Part shown: piece by piece, positions 1 to 8,042 of the stretch
Numbering within the stretch: the first letter of the stretch is position 1
How the letters are laid out: each line of letters begins with the position of its first letter
Origin: DASPPF01 sp032906705
GTDB taxonomy: Archaea > Thermoproteota > Nitrososphaeria > Nitrososphaerales > Gagatemarchaeaceae
NCBI GenBank assembly: GCA_032906705.1
Contig: JAJTZC010000006.1
Span: 1-55,711 of the forward strand
Reading direction: 5' to 3'
Length of the DNA: 55,711 bases
Program-made: the position numbers and the translations under genes
Notes under the pieces: generated by a model
Seen by the model: only the letters and a program-made list of their open reading frames with translations
What the model was told of the DNA's origin: nothing
The model's database searches: none

Positions 1-1
1 A

Positions 2-235
2 AGAGCACTCCAAGTGAGGCATCCCGAGAAACTCAGACGAAAGGAGATTGCGCTCTCGACAGCGCCCGGACGGCGATATTCCGACGTCTTCCCTTCAATC
101 CTCGGGCTACGGCAGGCCCTGATGCAGGAAGTTAGAGGCTTTGTCTTGCTTGCTGAGATGACTTACCTGACGAAACATCCCAAGACTGGGAAAAAATCGG
201 CCTTCGAACTGCAGAATCCGACTAAGGTTGGGTAA
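2..235 (+). CDS. possible C-terminal fragment of an unknown protein
   Basis: The reading frame is open from the window edge to a TAA at 233-235, giving about 77 residues rich in Arg and Lys (for example RHPEKLRRKE) and ending NPTKVG. It could be the tail of a gene that starts before the window, or a small protein from the GTG at 14. It overlaps the convergent ferredoxin gene by 14 bp. No motif is recognisable, so a chance open frame is possible. Confidence 0.3.
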   Translation, partial: RALQVRHPEKLRRKEIALSTAPGRRYSDVFPSILGLRQALMQEVRGFVLLAEMTYLTKHPKTGKKSAFELQNPTKVG

Positions 236-650
236 TCTTGATGCATTGGGTAGGGCAGGAAGTCTCGCACGCCATGCAAAAGATGCAGTCCGGCTCCCTC
301 ACCGGGTCAGACTTGTCCGACCTGTATTGATTGAACTCCGCGCTCCCTGCCTCGAGGACCTTGTCCTTCCCTGTCCCTGCTTGTCCGGGGTTGAGCATCC
401 ATTCGAAGACGAAGACAGGGCAGACGTCCATGCAGACGCCGTCGGCAGTGCATGCCTCATAGTCGACAGCGACCGCTGTCCCGTGAATTCCATGAGAAGT
501 CGGGTAGGGCTTTCCGTCGCCGTCCAAGCGCTGCATTCCCTGCGCCCTCACCTTGTGCCCGGCGTGATCGCCCGTTACTGGAAACTCCGCAGGCTTTTGC
601 TGAAAGCTTGGGTCAATTGGCTTCGTCTTGTAGCCGACGTCTCTAGTCAA
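222..650 (-). CDS. zinc-containing 2[4Fe-4S]/[3Fe-4S] ferredoxin
   Basis: This 142-aa soluble electron carrier resembles the Sulfolobus/Thermoplasma zinc ferredoxins. Cysteine motifs CTADGVCMDVCP and CIFCMACETSCP supply the two clusters. The Zn ligands of the Sulfolobus protein appear conserved: H29 and H32 in GDHAGHK, H56 in GIHG, and the Asp in KSDPV just before the second cysteine motif. In this family the protein accepts electrons from 2-oxoacid:ferredoxin oxidoreductases. The start is a TTG at 650 preceded by a purine-rich stretch, and a TATA-like element lies at 683-691. A ferredoxin/NADP reductase homologue is encoded at 31.7 kb and could be a partner (inference). Confidence 0.92.
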   Translation of the reverse strand: MTRDVGYKTKPIDPSFQQKPAEFPVTGDHAGHKVRAQGMQRLDGDGKPYPTSHGIHGTAVAVDYEACTADGVCMDVCPVFVFEWMLNPGQAGTGKDKVLEAGSAEFNQYRSDKSDPVREPDCIFCMACETSCPTQCIKITQP

Positions 651-682
651 CGGTCCTCTCGAAATTCCGACGCAAGAGCCCT

Positions 683-691
683 GATATAAGC
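683..691 (-). promoter_or_regulatory. TATA box of the ferredoxin gene
   Basis: The minus strand reads GCTTATATC about 33-41 nt before the TTG start at 650, a plausible archaeal TATA box giving a short leader. Confidence 0.4.
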
Positions 692-707
692 ACTACTTCG
701 GAAAATT

Positions 708-1391
708 TCAGCACAGCATTTCGTAGCCGCCCTCCGCGTTGAGCCTGAAGACGGTGATGGGCTTGAAAGTGAAGATCCCGACCTCTGCGATGCCTGGGAC
801 GGATTTCGCCTTGACCTCCATCTCTCGTGGCTTGTCCATCGGCTCGAAGGCCGTGTCAAGTATGATGTTCCCGTTTTCTGTGAAGTAGGGGTAGCCCTTT
901 GGCAGGAGTCTCTCTTCGGCGACTCCCCCGATTTTCGAGAGCCCTGCCTTCGCGCTCAGCCGTGCCAACGGGAGGACCTCCACAGGCACCCTGACACCGT
1001 TCTCGCACAGCTTCTTTGCAAACTTGTTTTTCGCGGCCACAATGGCGATGCTCTTCGCGCTACCCATCAACACCTTTTCACGCAAGAGCGCGCCTCCGCC
1101 TCCCTTGATGAGGTTCAGGTCCGCGTCGACCTGGTCGGCGCCGTCTATCGCGATGTCTACGGAACCGTTGAAGGGAGATAGCCGGATTCCGTTTCGTATC
1201 GCCACCATCTCGATTTGGGTCGATGTGGGCACGCCCATGACGCTTGTCTTCTTGGCGATAAGTAGAGGGGCGAGCTCTTCAAGGAGGGCGGCGACTGTCG
1301 ACCCACTGCCGAGCCCGATTACCGCTCCCGTTGGGATGCTCTTCGATAGCTCCTCGGCCACGCCCCTGAGAGCCCTTCTCAGACTGTCCAT
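708..1391 (-). CDS. rpiA: ribose-5-phosphate isomerase A
   Basis: This 227-aa cytosolic enzyme interconverts ribose 5-phosphate and ribulose 5-phosphate, for nucleotide and aromatic precursor supply. Family motifs are visible: the phosphate-binding loop GLGSGSTVAALL near residues 26-37, DGADQVD near residue 83, and KGGGGALLREKV near 96. Length is normal for RpiA. The ATG at 1391 shares one base with the stop of the upstream membrane coiled-coil gene (TGATG), so the two are co-translated or coupled. Confidence 0.96.
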   Translation of the reverse strand: MDSLRRALRGVAEELSKSIPTGAVIGLGSGSTVAALLEELAPLLIAKKTSVMGVPTSTQIEMVAIRNGIRLSPFNGSVDIAIDGADQVDADLNLIKGGGGALLREKVLMGSAKSIAIVAAKNKFAKKLCENGVRVPVEVLPLARLSAKAGLSKIGGVAEERLLPKGYPYFTENGNIILDTAFEPMDKPREMEVKAKSVPGIAEVGIFTFKPITVFRLNAEGGYEMLC

Positions 1392-2083
1392 CAGGTTTCC
1401 TGCTGCTTCTTCTCGACGTCTATCTGCTCGAGCTTGGTGAGGGCCTCCATTACCTCGCTCCTGATTGCCTTCACGCGTTTCTCAGACTCCGACATCTCAG
1501 GCCTGCTCCTCTTTTCGACTACCTTCTCCAGCTCTGCGCCTCGCTCAGGTCGGCCTGCAGCTTCCTTCCTGGCTGCCTGGGCAGCGGGGGCATTCGCGGC
1601 AACGGGCTCTTGTGCAATCACGCCGAGCTTCTCTCTGGCTTGGTCGAGCCTCGCCTCCAGGTTCTGGATCTTCTGCTGGAACAAGGTGACGAGTTCTTCC
1701 CTCAGATTCTCTAGCTCTCCCACCTCAACGACCAGTTCCACGTCCTTCAACCTGGATTGCAGGTCCTTAATCTGGTCGCTGTACCTCCGTGCGATCATCT
1801 CCCTCTCTTCCTTCGTTATCCTTCCGTCTGTCTCTGCCTCGTATACCTTCATCAGAGCGGACGAGAGGAGGTCCCTCTCGAGCATCACTGTTCTCATCTC
1901 CCTTCTCGACCTTTCAAGCTCGGCGCCCGACACGGTGGAGCCTCTCAGCGTACCGTCCGCCTCCCTGACCACGGTTCGTACGCCCTCTTTCCTAGGGCCT
2001 GAGAAGAACACGAAGTACGAGACGGCAGCGCCAGCGACCACTCCAGCGCCTCCAGCTACAAGGGCTGTGATCAGGTCAACCAT
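1391..2083 (-). CDS. membrane-anchored coiled-coil protein of unknown function
   Basis: The 230-aa protein has one N-terminal hydrophobic segment (about residues 6-28, Ala/Gly/Val-rich). Highly charged helical sequence then runs from about residue 55 to 160, with coiled-coil-like heptads around KDLQSRLKDVELVVEVGEL, followed by an Ala/Pro linker and a charged C-terminal helix. This suggests a single-pass membrane anchor with a cytoplasmic rod. No catalytic motif is seen. It overlaps rpiA by one base. Function is unknown; a scaffolding role is only a guess. Confidence 0.75.
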   Translation of the reverse strand: MVDLITALVAGGAGVVAGAAVSYFVFFSGPRKEGVRTVVREADGTLRGSTVSGAELERSRREMRTVMLERDLLSSALMKVYEAETDGRITKEEREMIARRYSDQIKDLQSRLKDVELVVEVGELENLREELVTLFQQKIQNLEARLDQAREKLGVIAQEPVAANAPAAQAARKEAAGRPERGAELEKVVEKRSRPEMSESEKRVKAIRSEVMEALTKLEQIDVEKKQQET

Positions 2084-2133
2084 GGAGATGGCCTCGTTGC
2101 AAAAGCCGCACTGAGCTTGGTATTAAACTCGAT

Positions 2134-2364
2134 TCACGTCGGCGGCGGAGATATCAGGATTATGTTGTCTCCTCTGACAATCAGAGTACCCAGAGACTTC
2201 GACTTGCCGTCCTCAAGAACCTCCTCTGCATTCTCGAGAGAGAGATTCATGTGCTGGTCGAACCCCTGCAACGTCCCTCTGATCACCTTGTTTCCCTTCA
2301 GCTTGATCAGGACAACCTTACCTACGCTCTCGTCGAGAACCTTCACTGCCATGTCCACGGACAT
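2134..2364 (-). CDS. Sm-like archaeal protein (LSm/SmAP)
   Basis: This 76-aa protein has the two Sm motifs: Sm1 around VLIKLKGNKVIRGTLQGFD with the following HMNLSLENA, and Sm2 around LGTLIVRGDNIILISP. Archaeal Sm proteins form heptameric or hexameric rings that bind U-rich RNA. The ATG at 2364 lies 40 bp from a TATA element that also faces the divergent PUA gene. Confidence 0.93.
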   Translation of the reverse strand: MSVDMAVKVLDESVGKVVLIKLKGNKVIRGTLQGFDQHMNLSLENAEEVLEDGKSKSLGTLIVRGDNIILISPPPT

Positions 2365-2399
2365 ATCGACTAGCCTTCTTACCCGCCTCCGCGGATGGA

Positions 2400-2408
2400 T
2401 TTATTTAA
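2400..2408. promoter_or_regulatory. TATA element between divergent lsm and PUA genes
   Basis: The sequence TTTATTTAA lies about 27 nt before the ATG of the PUA gene, which therefore looks leaderless. Read on the other strand (TTAAATAAA) it is about 40 nt before the LSm ATG. It is the only A/T-rich element in the 66-bp gap and may serve both genes. Confidence 0.5.
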
Positions 2409-2430
2409 GCAATGAGATTGTCCGAGCGGA

Positions 2431-2910
2431 ATGAAGCGGTGGGTCCTCTCCAGGCATGACTCCATCGAAATGGTGGAGAAAATCGAGTCTGCGCTCGCGA
2501 CGAAGCTCAACCTGGGTCACTCTGCGCAGGCCAATTGTGAGGAACCGGCCGACGGCGTCGTTTTCGTGAACTTCGACTCGATGACGTTCGTGCGCTCGGG
2601 AGAGCGTTTCTTTCCTTTTCTTGGATCTGGCGAGGCCCTCGCGTTGTTCCCCTCAGCAACCGTCGACGAAGGCGCGATCAAATTCATGCTGAACGGCGCG
2701 GACGTGATGAGGCCGGGCATCAAGACCTTCGACTCGTGGGGAGAGGCCGGGAAGACGGTCATCGTAAAAGAGGAGAAGAAGGGGCGGGCCATAGCTGTGA
2801 CGCAGTCGACGGTCACCAGCGACGAGGCCAAGTCGATGGCCAAGGGCGTCTGCTTGAAGAATCTTCACCACATAGGGGACAGATTCTGGAACCTCCACAA
2901 GCAAGTGTGA
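2431..2910 (+). CDS. PUA-domain RNA-binding protein (MCT-1-like)
   Basis: The 159-aa protein has an N-terminal pre-PUA region (about residues 1-75) and a C-terminal PUA domain (about 76-150) recognised by the pattern VDEGAIKFMLNGADVMRPGI followed by a strand with KTVIVKEEKKGRAIAV. Similar stand-alone archaeal PUA proteins resemble eukaryotic MCT-1 and the Tma20/DENR group, which act on ribosome-bound tRNA; that role here is inference. The ATG sits at the expected transcription start, 27 nt after a TATA box. Confidence 0.85.
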   Translation: MKRWVLSRHDSIEMVEKIESALATKLNLGHSAQANCEEPADGVVFVNFDSMTFVRSGERFFPFLGSGEALALFPSATVDEGAIKFMLNGADVMRPGIKTFDSWGEAGKTVIVKEEKKGRAIAVTQSTVTSDEAKSMAKGVCLKNLHHIGDRFWNLHKQV

Positions 2911-3039
2911 ACCAAAGGTCGCCCTTGATAGCCGAAGGATAGTTTCACTCACCCCTCCGGTCTTGCAGCTGGATTTACTAACGAATCTCCACAAGTTTGT
3001 CTAACAAAACAGCGGCGCGCCTAATTCTGCTGACCGCGA

Positions 3040-3049
3040 CTTTAATAAT
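3040..3049 (+). promoter_or_regulatory. TATA box of sepF
   Basis: CTTTAATAAT lies about 38 nt before the sepF ATG (3083). A purine-rich AAGGAG occurs at 3063-3068, so this gene probably has a short leader with a weak ribosome-binding site. Confidence 0.45.
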
Positions 3050-3082
3050 GACGTTCGGGTAGAAGGAGAAGCAAAAGCGAAA

Positions 3083-3382
3083 ATGTCGTCAAACGTGGTA
3101 CAGGAAAGGAAGATGGAGGGCAAGACCAAGGAGATACTCTTGAAGGCGCTCGCTCTCCGGAGCGTCGAGGACATCCCGAAGATCCAAGAAGACGTCTCGA
3201 ACAAGACGATAGTGATTCTGAAAGTCACGCCGCTCGCACAGAAAAGCTTGGACGAGCTGAAGTCATCCGTTGAACAGCTCTACGAGTTTGCCACCTCCGT
3301 GGGCGGCGACATCGCCAGACTAGGGGACGAGAGAGTTGTCATCACCCCGCCAGGCGTCCGTATCTGGCGCGGTATTCAGTAG
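3083..3382 (+). CDS. sepF: SepF-like cell division protein
   Basis: This 99-aa protein matches the archaeal SepF family (DUF552). In archaea SepF tethers FtsZ to the membrane. The core (about residues 35-95) contains KTIVILKVTPL, a helix (DELKSSVEQLYEFATSVGGD) and the terminal strands IARLGDERVVITPPGVRIW. The N-terminal 25 residues are amphipathic (KEILLKALAL) and could be the membrane-targeting helix. It implies FtsZ-based division, although ftsZ is not in this window. The last 7 bp overlap the convergent aCPSF1 gene. Confidence 0.88.
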   Translation: MSSNVVQERKMEGKTKEILLKALALRSVEDIPKIQEDVSNKTIVILKVTPLAQKSLDELKSSVEQLYEFATSVGGDIARLGDERVVITPPGVRIWRGIQ

Positions 3383-5289
3383 ACCCTTATCGCTTCCTGG
3401 ACAGCCGGGTGCAGAGTCGGGACCCTGTAGATTCTCTGGATCGCGTACGCCAGATTCTCGACCTTCCTCTTGTCGCCGTGGTTGACAAGCACCAGCTGCA
3501 GCTTTGGCCTGAGCTTCCCGATGAATCTGATGATCTGGTTGTAGTCGCTGTGACCGCTGAAACCCTCCACCTTCTGGACGCCGCACTTGACATCTACGAT
3601 CTTTATCTTTCCGCCCTGGTCCATCAAGCTCGCCTGACTGCTGCCATCCAAGACCCTCCTCCCAAGAGTCCCCTGGACCTGGTAGGAGACGAACAGGATC
3701 TTGTTCCTTTCCGAGGGAGCTATGTTCTCGAAGTAGTCGAGAACGGGGCCGCCTTCCAGCATGCCTGAGGTTGCCATTATGACCGCTGGCCCTTCCCTGT
3801 ACGCTTCCTCCCTATCGGAGGGGTGCTCCACCTCCGTGAAGTACTCCGAGGCGAACGGGTTGACCCCCTCTTCCAATATCTTCGTGCGAAGCTCCCTCGA
3901 GAGGTATTCTGCGTATGAGACGTGAATGGCCGTCGCCTCTGATATCATCCCCTCCATGAAGACCGGCGCCTCGACGAGGACCTTGTTTCTCATGTAGTGG
4001 TCGATTACGAGCAGGATCTCCTGGGCCCTCCCCACGGCAGGAATCGGGATCAGAACCTTCCCACCGGCCTTCAGGGCGCTGTTTATCGCGTTGACGAAGG
4101 TCATCTCTACCTCCTCTCTCACAGGCATGATGTCCTCCTTGGCGCCGTAGGTGCTCTCAGTGATGAGCGTCTCCACTCTGGGGTAGTTCCAGGTCGCCGA
4201 GTCGAAGAGCTGGGTCCTTCCGTACTTGTAGTCTCCAGTGTAGACGATGTTGTGGGCGCCCTCGCCGATGTGCAGGTGGACCGTCGCCGAGCCCAGTATG
4301 TGCCCCGCATTGTTGAAGACGAGCTTGATGTCGGGCGAGACGTCGGTCACCATCCCGTATGGCAGGGTTATGGTGTGCGATATCTCGTCCCTGATGTCCT
4401 TCTGGTCGTAGATCAGCCTGCCGCCCTCTATCTGAGCGATTTTCACGAAGTCGTTCTGAAGCAGCGTCATCAGGGGGAGCGTAGGCTCGGTGCAGTAAAC
4501 CGGGCCTTCGTAGCCGTACTTGAACATGGCTGGGAGGAAGCCCATGTGGTCAAGGTGGGAGTGGCTGATTATGATGGCGTCAATTTCTCCTGGCGACACG
4601 TCTGCCCAGTCGAGCCGCGGAAACGCGTCCCACGTGTATCTCGACCCGGGGTGGACTCCGCAGTCGAGCATGACCTTGCTCTCCGCAGTCTCCACGAGGA
4701 GGCATGACCTTCCGACCTCCTGGAAGGCGCCGAGCGTCTTGATCGTGACGTGCTCGTTGGAGGTGAGCCTCGGCCTGAAGATAGCCTCCCCGAGCTCCCT
4801 GTAGAACTTCTCTCTTGTTTCACTTTCGGCCTTCATCGTGTAGTACACGTTCTGTATTGCCGTCGACGGGATGTGGGGCGCCTTTCTTACTCTGACCTTC
4901 CAGCCTGTCTTCTCCATCGCGTTGCCTAGGTCGAAGCCGGCCTCCTGCGAAAGGAGCTTCGGGTTGCCCGCCTCAGCGGTTATCTCGCCGAGCGCATCGT
5001 CGAAGAAGTAGCCGTTCACCTTGGCGTCGGGCGGCACCAGTGTCTCGAGTATCTTGCGGGCGTCGCTCTCGGGCTTCCTGATCGACTTCTCAGTCCTCGT
5101 GACAACCCTCTTCTTGAGCGTGTTGACTATCTCGGAGATGACGTAGCTGTTCTTGTGAAGGTAGGCGGGGTTTCTGGTGTAGAGCGCTATCCTCGGCCCC
5201 TCGTACTCTATCCTTGTGATCTGAGCCTCCGCTGGGATGTTGTTTAGTATTGTGCCCATAGGGCTCATTCCGTTTGTTTTCTGTTCCAA
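3376..5289 (-). CDS. aCPSF1, KH-domain beta-CASP ribonuclease
   Basis: The 637-aa protein has the family's usual length and order: N-terminal KH domains (about 1-150), a metallo-beta-lactamase domain with HSHLDHMGF near residue 243, a beta-CASP insert, then the returning MBL part with GHSDYNQ and VNHGD. Archaeal aCPSF1 is a zinc-dependent endo/5'-3' exoribonuclease that cleaves transcript 3' ends after U-rich tracts and drives general transcription termination. It starts 3 nt after the stop of the proteasome beta gene, so the two form one operon. It overlaps the convergent sepF tail. Confidence 0.95.
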   Translation of the reverse strand: MEQKTNGMSPMGTILNNIPAEAQITRIEYEGPRIALYTRNPAYLHKNSYVISEIVNTLKKRVVTRTEKSIRKPESDARKILETLVPPDAKVNGYFFDDALGEITAEAGNPKLLSQEAGFDLGNAMEKTGWKVRVRKAPHIPSTAIQNVYYTMKAESETREKFYRELGEAIFRPRLTSNEHVTIKTLGAFQEVGRSCLLVETAESKVMLDCGVHPGSRYTWDAFPRLDWADVSPGEIDAIIISHSHLDHMGFLPAMFKYGYEGPVYCTEPTLPLMTLLQNDFVKIAQIEGGRLIYDQKDIRDEISHTITLPYGMVTDVSPDIKLVFNNAGHILGSATVHLHIGEGAHNIVYTGDYKYGRTQLFDSATWNYPRVETLITESTYGAKEDIMPVREEVEMTFVNAINSALKAGGKVLIPIPAVGRAQEILLVIDHYMRNKVLVEAPVFMEGMISEATAIHVSYAEYLSRELRTKILEEGVNPFASEYFTEVEHPSDREEAYREGPAVIMATSGMLEGGPVLDYFENIAPSERNKILFVSYQVQGTLGRRVLDGSSQASLMDQGGKIKIVDVKCGVQKVEGFSGHSDYNQIIRFIGKLRPKLQLVLVNHGDKRKVENLAYAIQRIYRVPTLHPAVQEAIRVY

Positions 5290-5292
5290 ACC

Positions 5293-5964
5293 CTAGTTGT
5301 TATCCACGAACTGGGCCAGCAGCCGGTCCTTCTCCTGCTGGGTCAGCTCCCTGAACCCGCTCTTGTCCAGGATGGCAACGTCGAAATGGTCCCCAGTCGC
5401 GACATTCCTCCTCATGGCGGAGATTATCGCCTTCGCTGCGAGAGGATACGCCTTCGCCACAGGCATACCCTCCTTGAACTCCGATTCCAGCACGCCATAT
5501 GCAACCGGGGAACCGCTCCCGGTGGCCACCATCTTCTCTTGGTTAATCGATCCGAAGAAGTCCACGTTGAACATCGAACCCCCCACCCGGTCAACCCCGC
5601 CCACCAGGACGTCCGCGATGAATGGGTAGAGCCGAGAAGAGAAGAGCACGTTGGACAGTATCTGGGCGGCAGACTTCACTGGCATCTGCCTTCCCCTCTC
5701 GAGTTTGTAGATGTGAGTGTAGTACTTCAGCGTGTCAACGACGTTTTGGGCGTCGGCCACGCCCCCCGAGATTGTCATCGCGAGGTTGTCGTCGATCTTG
5801 AGGAGCTTCTTACCCCTCTTGTGTGCTATGAAGCCGCCCGCCGTGACCCTGGTGTCTGTGGCGAGGACGACTCCGTCGCTGCAGACCAACCCAACGGTTG
5901 TGGTGCCGTGATATATTGCGGAACCCAAAGGCTTCCCACTCATTCTATTGGTTTCTCTTGACAT
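5293..5964 (-). CDS. psmB: proteasome beta subunit, catalytic type
   Basis: This is an active-type 20S proteasome beta subunit. A short propeptide ends at His-Gly before the catalytic Thr (YHG then TTTVGLVCSDG), the autoprocessing site. The catalytic Lys position falls in ATDTRVTAGGFI..KRGKK, and Asp and Ser residues of the family (GTGSGSPVAYG) are present. I place the start at the ATG at 5964 (223 aa); a TTG at 5976 would add four residues. It is first in an operon with aCPSF1. A second beta subunit at 11.7 kb lacks the catalytic Thr, so mixed beta rings are likely. Confidence 0.95.
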   Translation of the reverse strand: MSRETNRMSGKPLGSAIYHGTTTVGLVCSDGVVLATDTRVTAGGFIAHKRGKKLLKIDDNLAMTISGGVADAQNVVDTLKYYTHIYKLERGRQMPVKSAAQILSNVLFSSRLYPFIADVLVGGVDRVGGSMFNVDFFGSINQEKMVATGSGSPVAYGVLESEFKEGMPVAKAYPLAAKAIISAMRRNVATGDHFDVAILDKSGFRELTQQEKDRLLAQFVDNN

Positions 5965-6015
5965 TAGGAAAAACAAACCTTCCTAGAACGGACAAATCGG
6001 CTTGGTCAGGCGTCG

Positions 6016-6026
6016 CTTATTTAATC
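6016..6026 (-). promoter_or_regulatory. TATA box of psmB-aCPSF1 operon
   Basis: The minus strand has GATTAAATAAG about 52-62 nt before the ATG at 5964. A GGAAGG sequence between it and the start may serve as ribosome-binding site on a leader of roughly 25 nt. Confidence 0.45.
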
Positions 6027-6092
6027 TTTCGAGGCTCGCCCTCATCGCTGCAGGACCCATCCACCGATCCACACCGAGCCAACAGTGAATTT

Positions 6093-6926
6093 CTAAGGAG
6101 TCGAAGAGTTGAATCCGACGACGAAATGAAGCCCTCCTGAATAACTCTCGTTAGGAACCAACACGGTTACCTGAATCGCGGCCTTGGAACCCCACCCGGT
6201 CATCGTGACCGGCAAACTTGGGTTCACGGAAACTACACTGAAGCCGTCGGTATTTGTCACCGAGCTAACCATGATGCTCTCTGGGTCGGACGGTTGCTTG
6301 TAGTATTGCAGTGTTATGGAAACGGCAAGACGATCGCCCGAGAAGGATCTGTACGATACATAGTCGCCGATGAATGATGCATATGTGGAATTCAGAGCCA
6401 GAGTGTATCCGATTATGCCAGCTACGTATTTGCCGGAACCCACCTTGGTGACATCAGAGATGAGATTGAATTTCGATACCCGACTCGAAGGTGACGGCAA
6501 GGCAAGATCGCTCCTCGTCTTGGTTGTCTGGTCGCCGTATAGAAGTCGCACTGGCCGCTGGTCTTTTGGCAACTGGAAGAAGAGCTGCACCGATTTACTC
6601 TGACCCGCTCGTACTGCCGCGGAGCCATTCGTTCCAGAGAACGGGGCTGAAGTTCCCGAATAAGTCAACGACGCATTACTCATCACTTGGAACGAAGTCG
6701 AGTTCAGGTACCAGGTCTCGCTTCCCGAGTTCAATTCATTGGTGAAGATCATGTAGATCGTGGCTCCGGCAGGGGAGTCAACTTGGTCAATTGCGACCTT
6801 GTCGATGGAAATCACATGAGTATTGGCTGTAGGATTGCCACCGGATCCCTGTACAAGGTAAACACCAAGAGCAGAGAGAATCAAGACAGAGATGATAAAG
6901 GCAGCAACCTTCCGATTTTCCCTCAA
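6093..6926 (-). CDS. membrane-anchored extracellular protein, unknown function
   Basis: The protein starts with a short basic stretch (RENRKVA) and one hydrophobic segment (AAFIISVLILSALGVYLV). An extracellular Ser/Thr/Asn-rich beta-strand sequence of about 250 residues follows, with many N-glycosylation-like NxS/T sites. The pattern of strands (DQVDSPAGATIYMIFTNELN, then RAGQSKSVQLFFQLPKDQ) resembles immunoglobulin-like DUF4352-type lipoprotein domains, though I cannot assign a family. I choose the TTG at 6926 because it puts the anchor at the N-terminus and lies about 30 nt after CTTAAAG (6953-6959). The frame stays open to a start at 7019, which would overlap egsA. Base composition is more A/T-rich than neighbours. 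Confidence 0.65.
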   Translation of the reverse strand: MRENRKVAAFIISVLILSALGVYLVQGSGGNPTANTHVISIDKVAIDQVDSPAGATIYMIFTNELNSGSETWYLNSTSFQVMSNASLTYSGTSAPFSGTNGSAAVRAGQSKSVQLFFQLPKDQRPVRLLYGDQTTKTRSDLALPSPSSRVSKFNLISDVTKVGSGKYVAGIIGYTLALNSTYASFIGDYVSYRSFSGDRLAVSITLQYYKQPSDPESIMVSSVTNTDGFSVVSVNPSLPVTMTGWGSKAAIQVTVLVPNESYSGGLHFVVGFNSSTP

Positions 6927-7001
6927 ACAGGCCCACCGTTCCGAAGCGAGCCTCTTTAAGGTCGCAGTGAACTTAAATCGAGTCGGCTGGCATCTGGAAA
7001 G

Positions 7002-8042
7002 GTGGCTCCTGCCTCGCATCTGATGGAGCTTCCCACCAAAGTCTTGATCGGCGACGGGGTGCTATCCCAGCTCGGAGACTTCGTAGCCGAATCGGCGATG
7101 GGAGGGAGGATCGCCATCGCATCTGGCTCCAACGTTCAGGCAAGAGTGAGGAAACGCGTTGACAGCACGCTGGGAGGCAGTGGGTCGTGGGTCGACGTGT
7201 CTGCCGCCGACGTCCAGAACGTGGAGAACGTGATGGCTGCGGCCGAGGGCGTGCGCTGCATCATAGGCGTAGGTGGCGGAAAGAGCGTCGACGTCGGGAA
7301 GCTGGCCGCCTTCAGGAAGGGATTGCCCTTCTACTCTGTTCCCACAAGCGCTTCGCACGACGGGATATCTTCGCCTTTCGCGTCTCTCAAAGGGCTGGAC
7401 CGGCCTTACTCAGTCAAGGCAAAGCCGCCCCTCGGGATACTGGCTGACGTTGATGTGATCGCCTCCGCGCCTAGGAGGCTCCTGTCGGCGGGTTGCGGCG
7501 ACCTTGTCTCGAAGCTTACTGCGGTGAAGGACTGGCAACTCGCGGAAAGGGTGACAGGCGAATACTACGGGAGCTACGCTGCCAACCTCGCGCTGATGAG
7601 CGCGGACGTGGTGATCAAGGGCTCCCGAAGGTTGGGGAGGTTCACGAAAGACGGCGTCCGGGACTTGGTCGAGGGGCTGATCAGCACGGGGGTAGCGGCT
7701 GGCATCGCAGGAAGTTCGAGGCCCTGCAGCGGGTCAGAGCACCTCTTCAGCCACTATCTCGACCTTGTCGCACCCGGTGTCGGGCTTCACGGGGAGAAGT
7801 GCGGCCTGGGCACGATCATGATGGCGAAGCTGCAGAGGAGCGATTGGAGAATGGTGAGGTCGGCCCTGAAAAACGTCCACGCCCCTACCAAGGCGCGCGA
7901 AATCGGGGTCAGCGAAGATCAGGTGGTCGAGGCCTTGATGCGGGCCAGTTCGATTCGGCCCGATAGGTACACAATCCTCTCCAGGCGAAAGCTGGACAAG
8001 AGGAAGGCTCGGGAACTGGCCGAGTCTACTGAAGTTATCTAG
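7002..8042 (+). CDS. egsA: glycerol-1-phosphate dehydrogenase [NAD(P)+]
   Basis: This enzyme reduces dihydroxyacetone phosphate to sn-glycerol 1-phosphate, the backbone of archaeal membrane lipids. The 346-aa sequence has the nucleotide-binding GVGGGKSVDVGK (about 88-99), the PTSASHDGISSPFAS signature (about 113-127) and zinc ligands in GCGDLVSKLTAVKDW, GSEHLFSHYLD and LHGEKCGLG. The GTG at 7002 lies about 26 nt after TTAAAT (6973-6978), fitting a leaderless start; the ATG at 7023 (MELPTKVL) is the alternative. It overlaps the convergent FKBP gene by 8 bp. Confidence 0.95.
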   Translation: MAPASHLMELPTKVLIGDGVLSQLGDFVAESAMGGRIAIASGSNVQARVRKRVDSTLGGSGSWVDVSAADVQNVENVMAAAEGVRCIIGVGGGKSVDVGKLAAFRKGLPFYSVPTSASHDGISSPFASLKGLDRPYSVKAKPPLGILADVDVIASAPRRLLSAGCGDLVSKLTAVKDWQLAERVTGEYYGSYAANLALMSADVVIKGSRRLGRFTKDGVRDLVEGLISTGVAAGIAGSSRPCSGSEHLFSHYLDLVAPGVGLHGEKCGLGTIMMAKLQRSDWRMVRSALKNVHAPTKAREIGVSEDQVVEALMRASSIRPDRYTILSRRKLDKRKARELAESTEVI

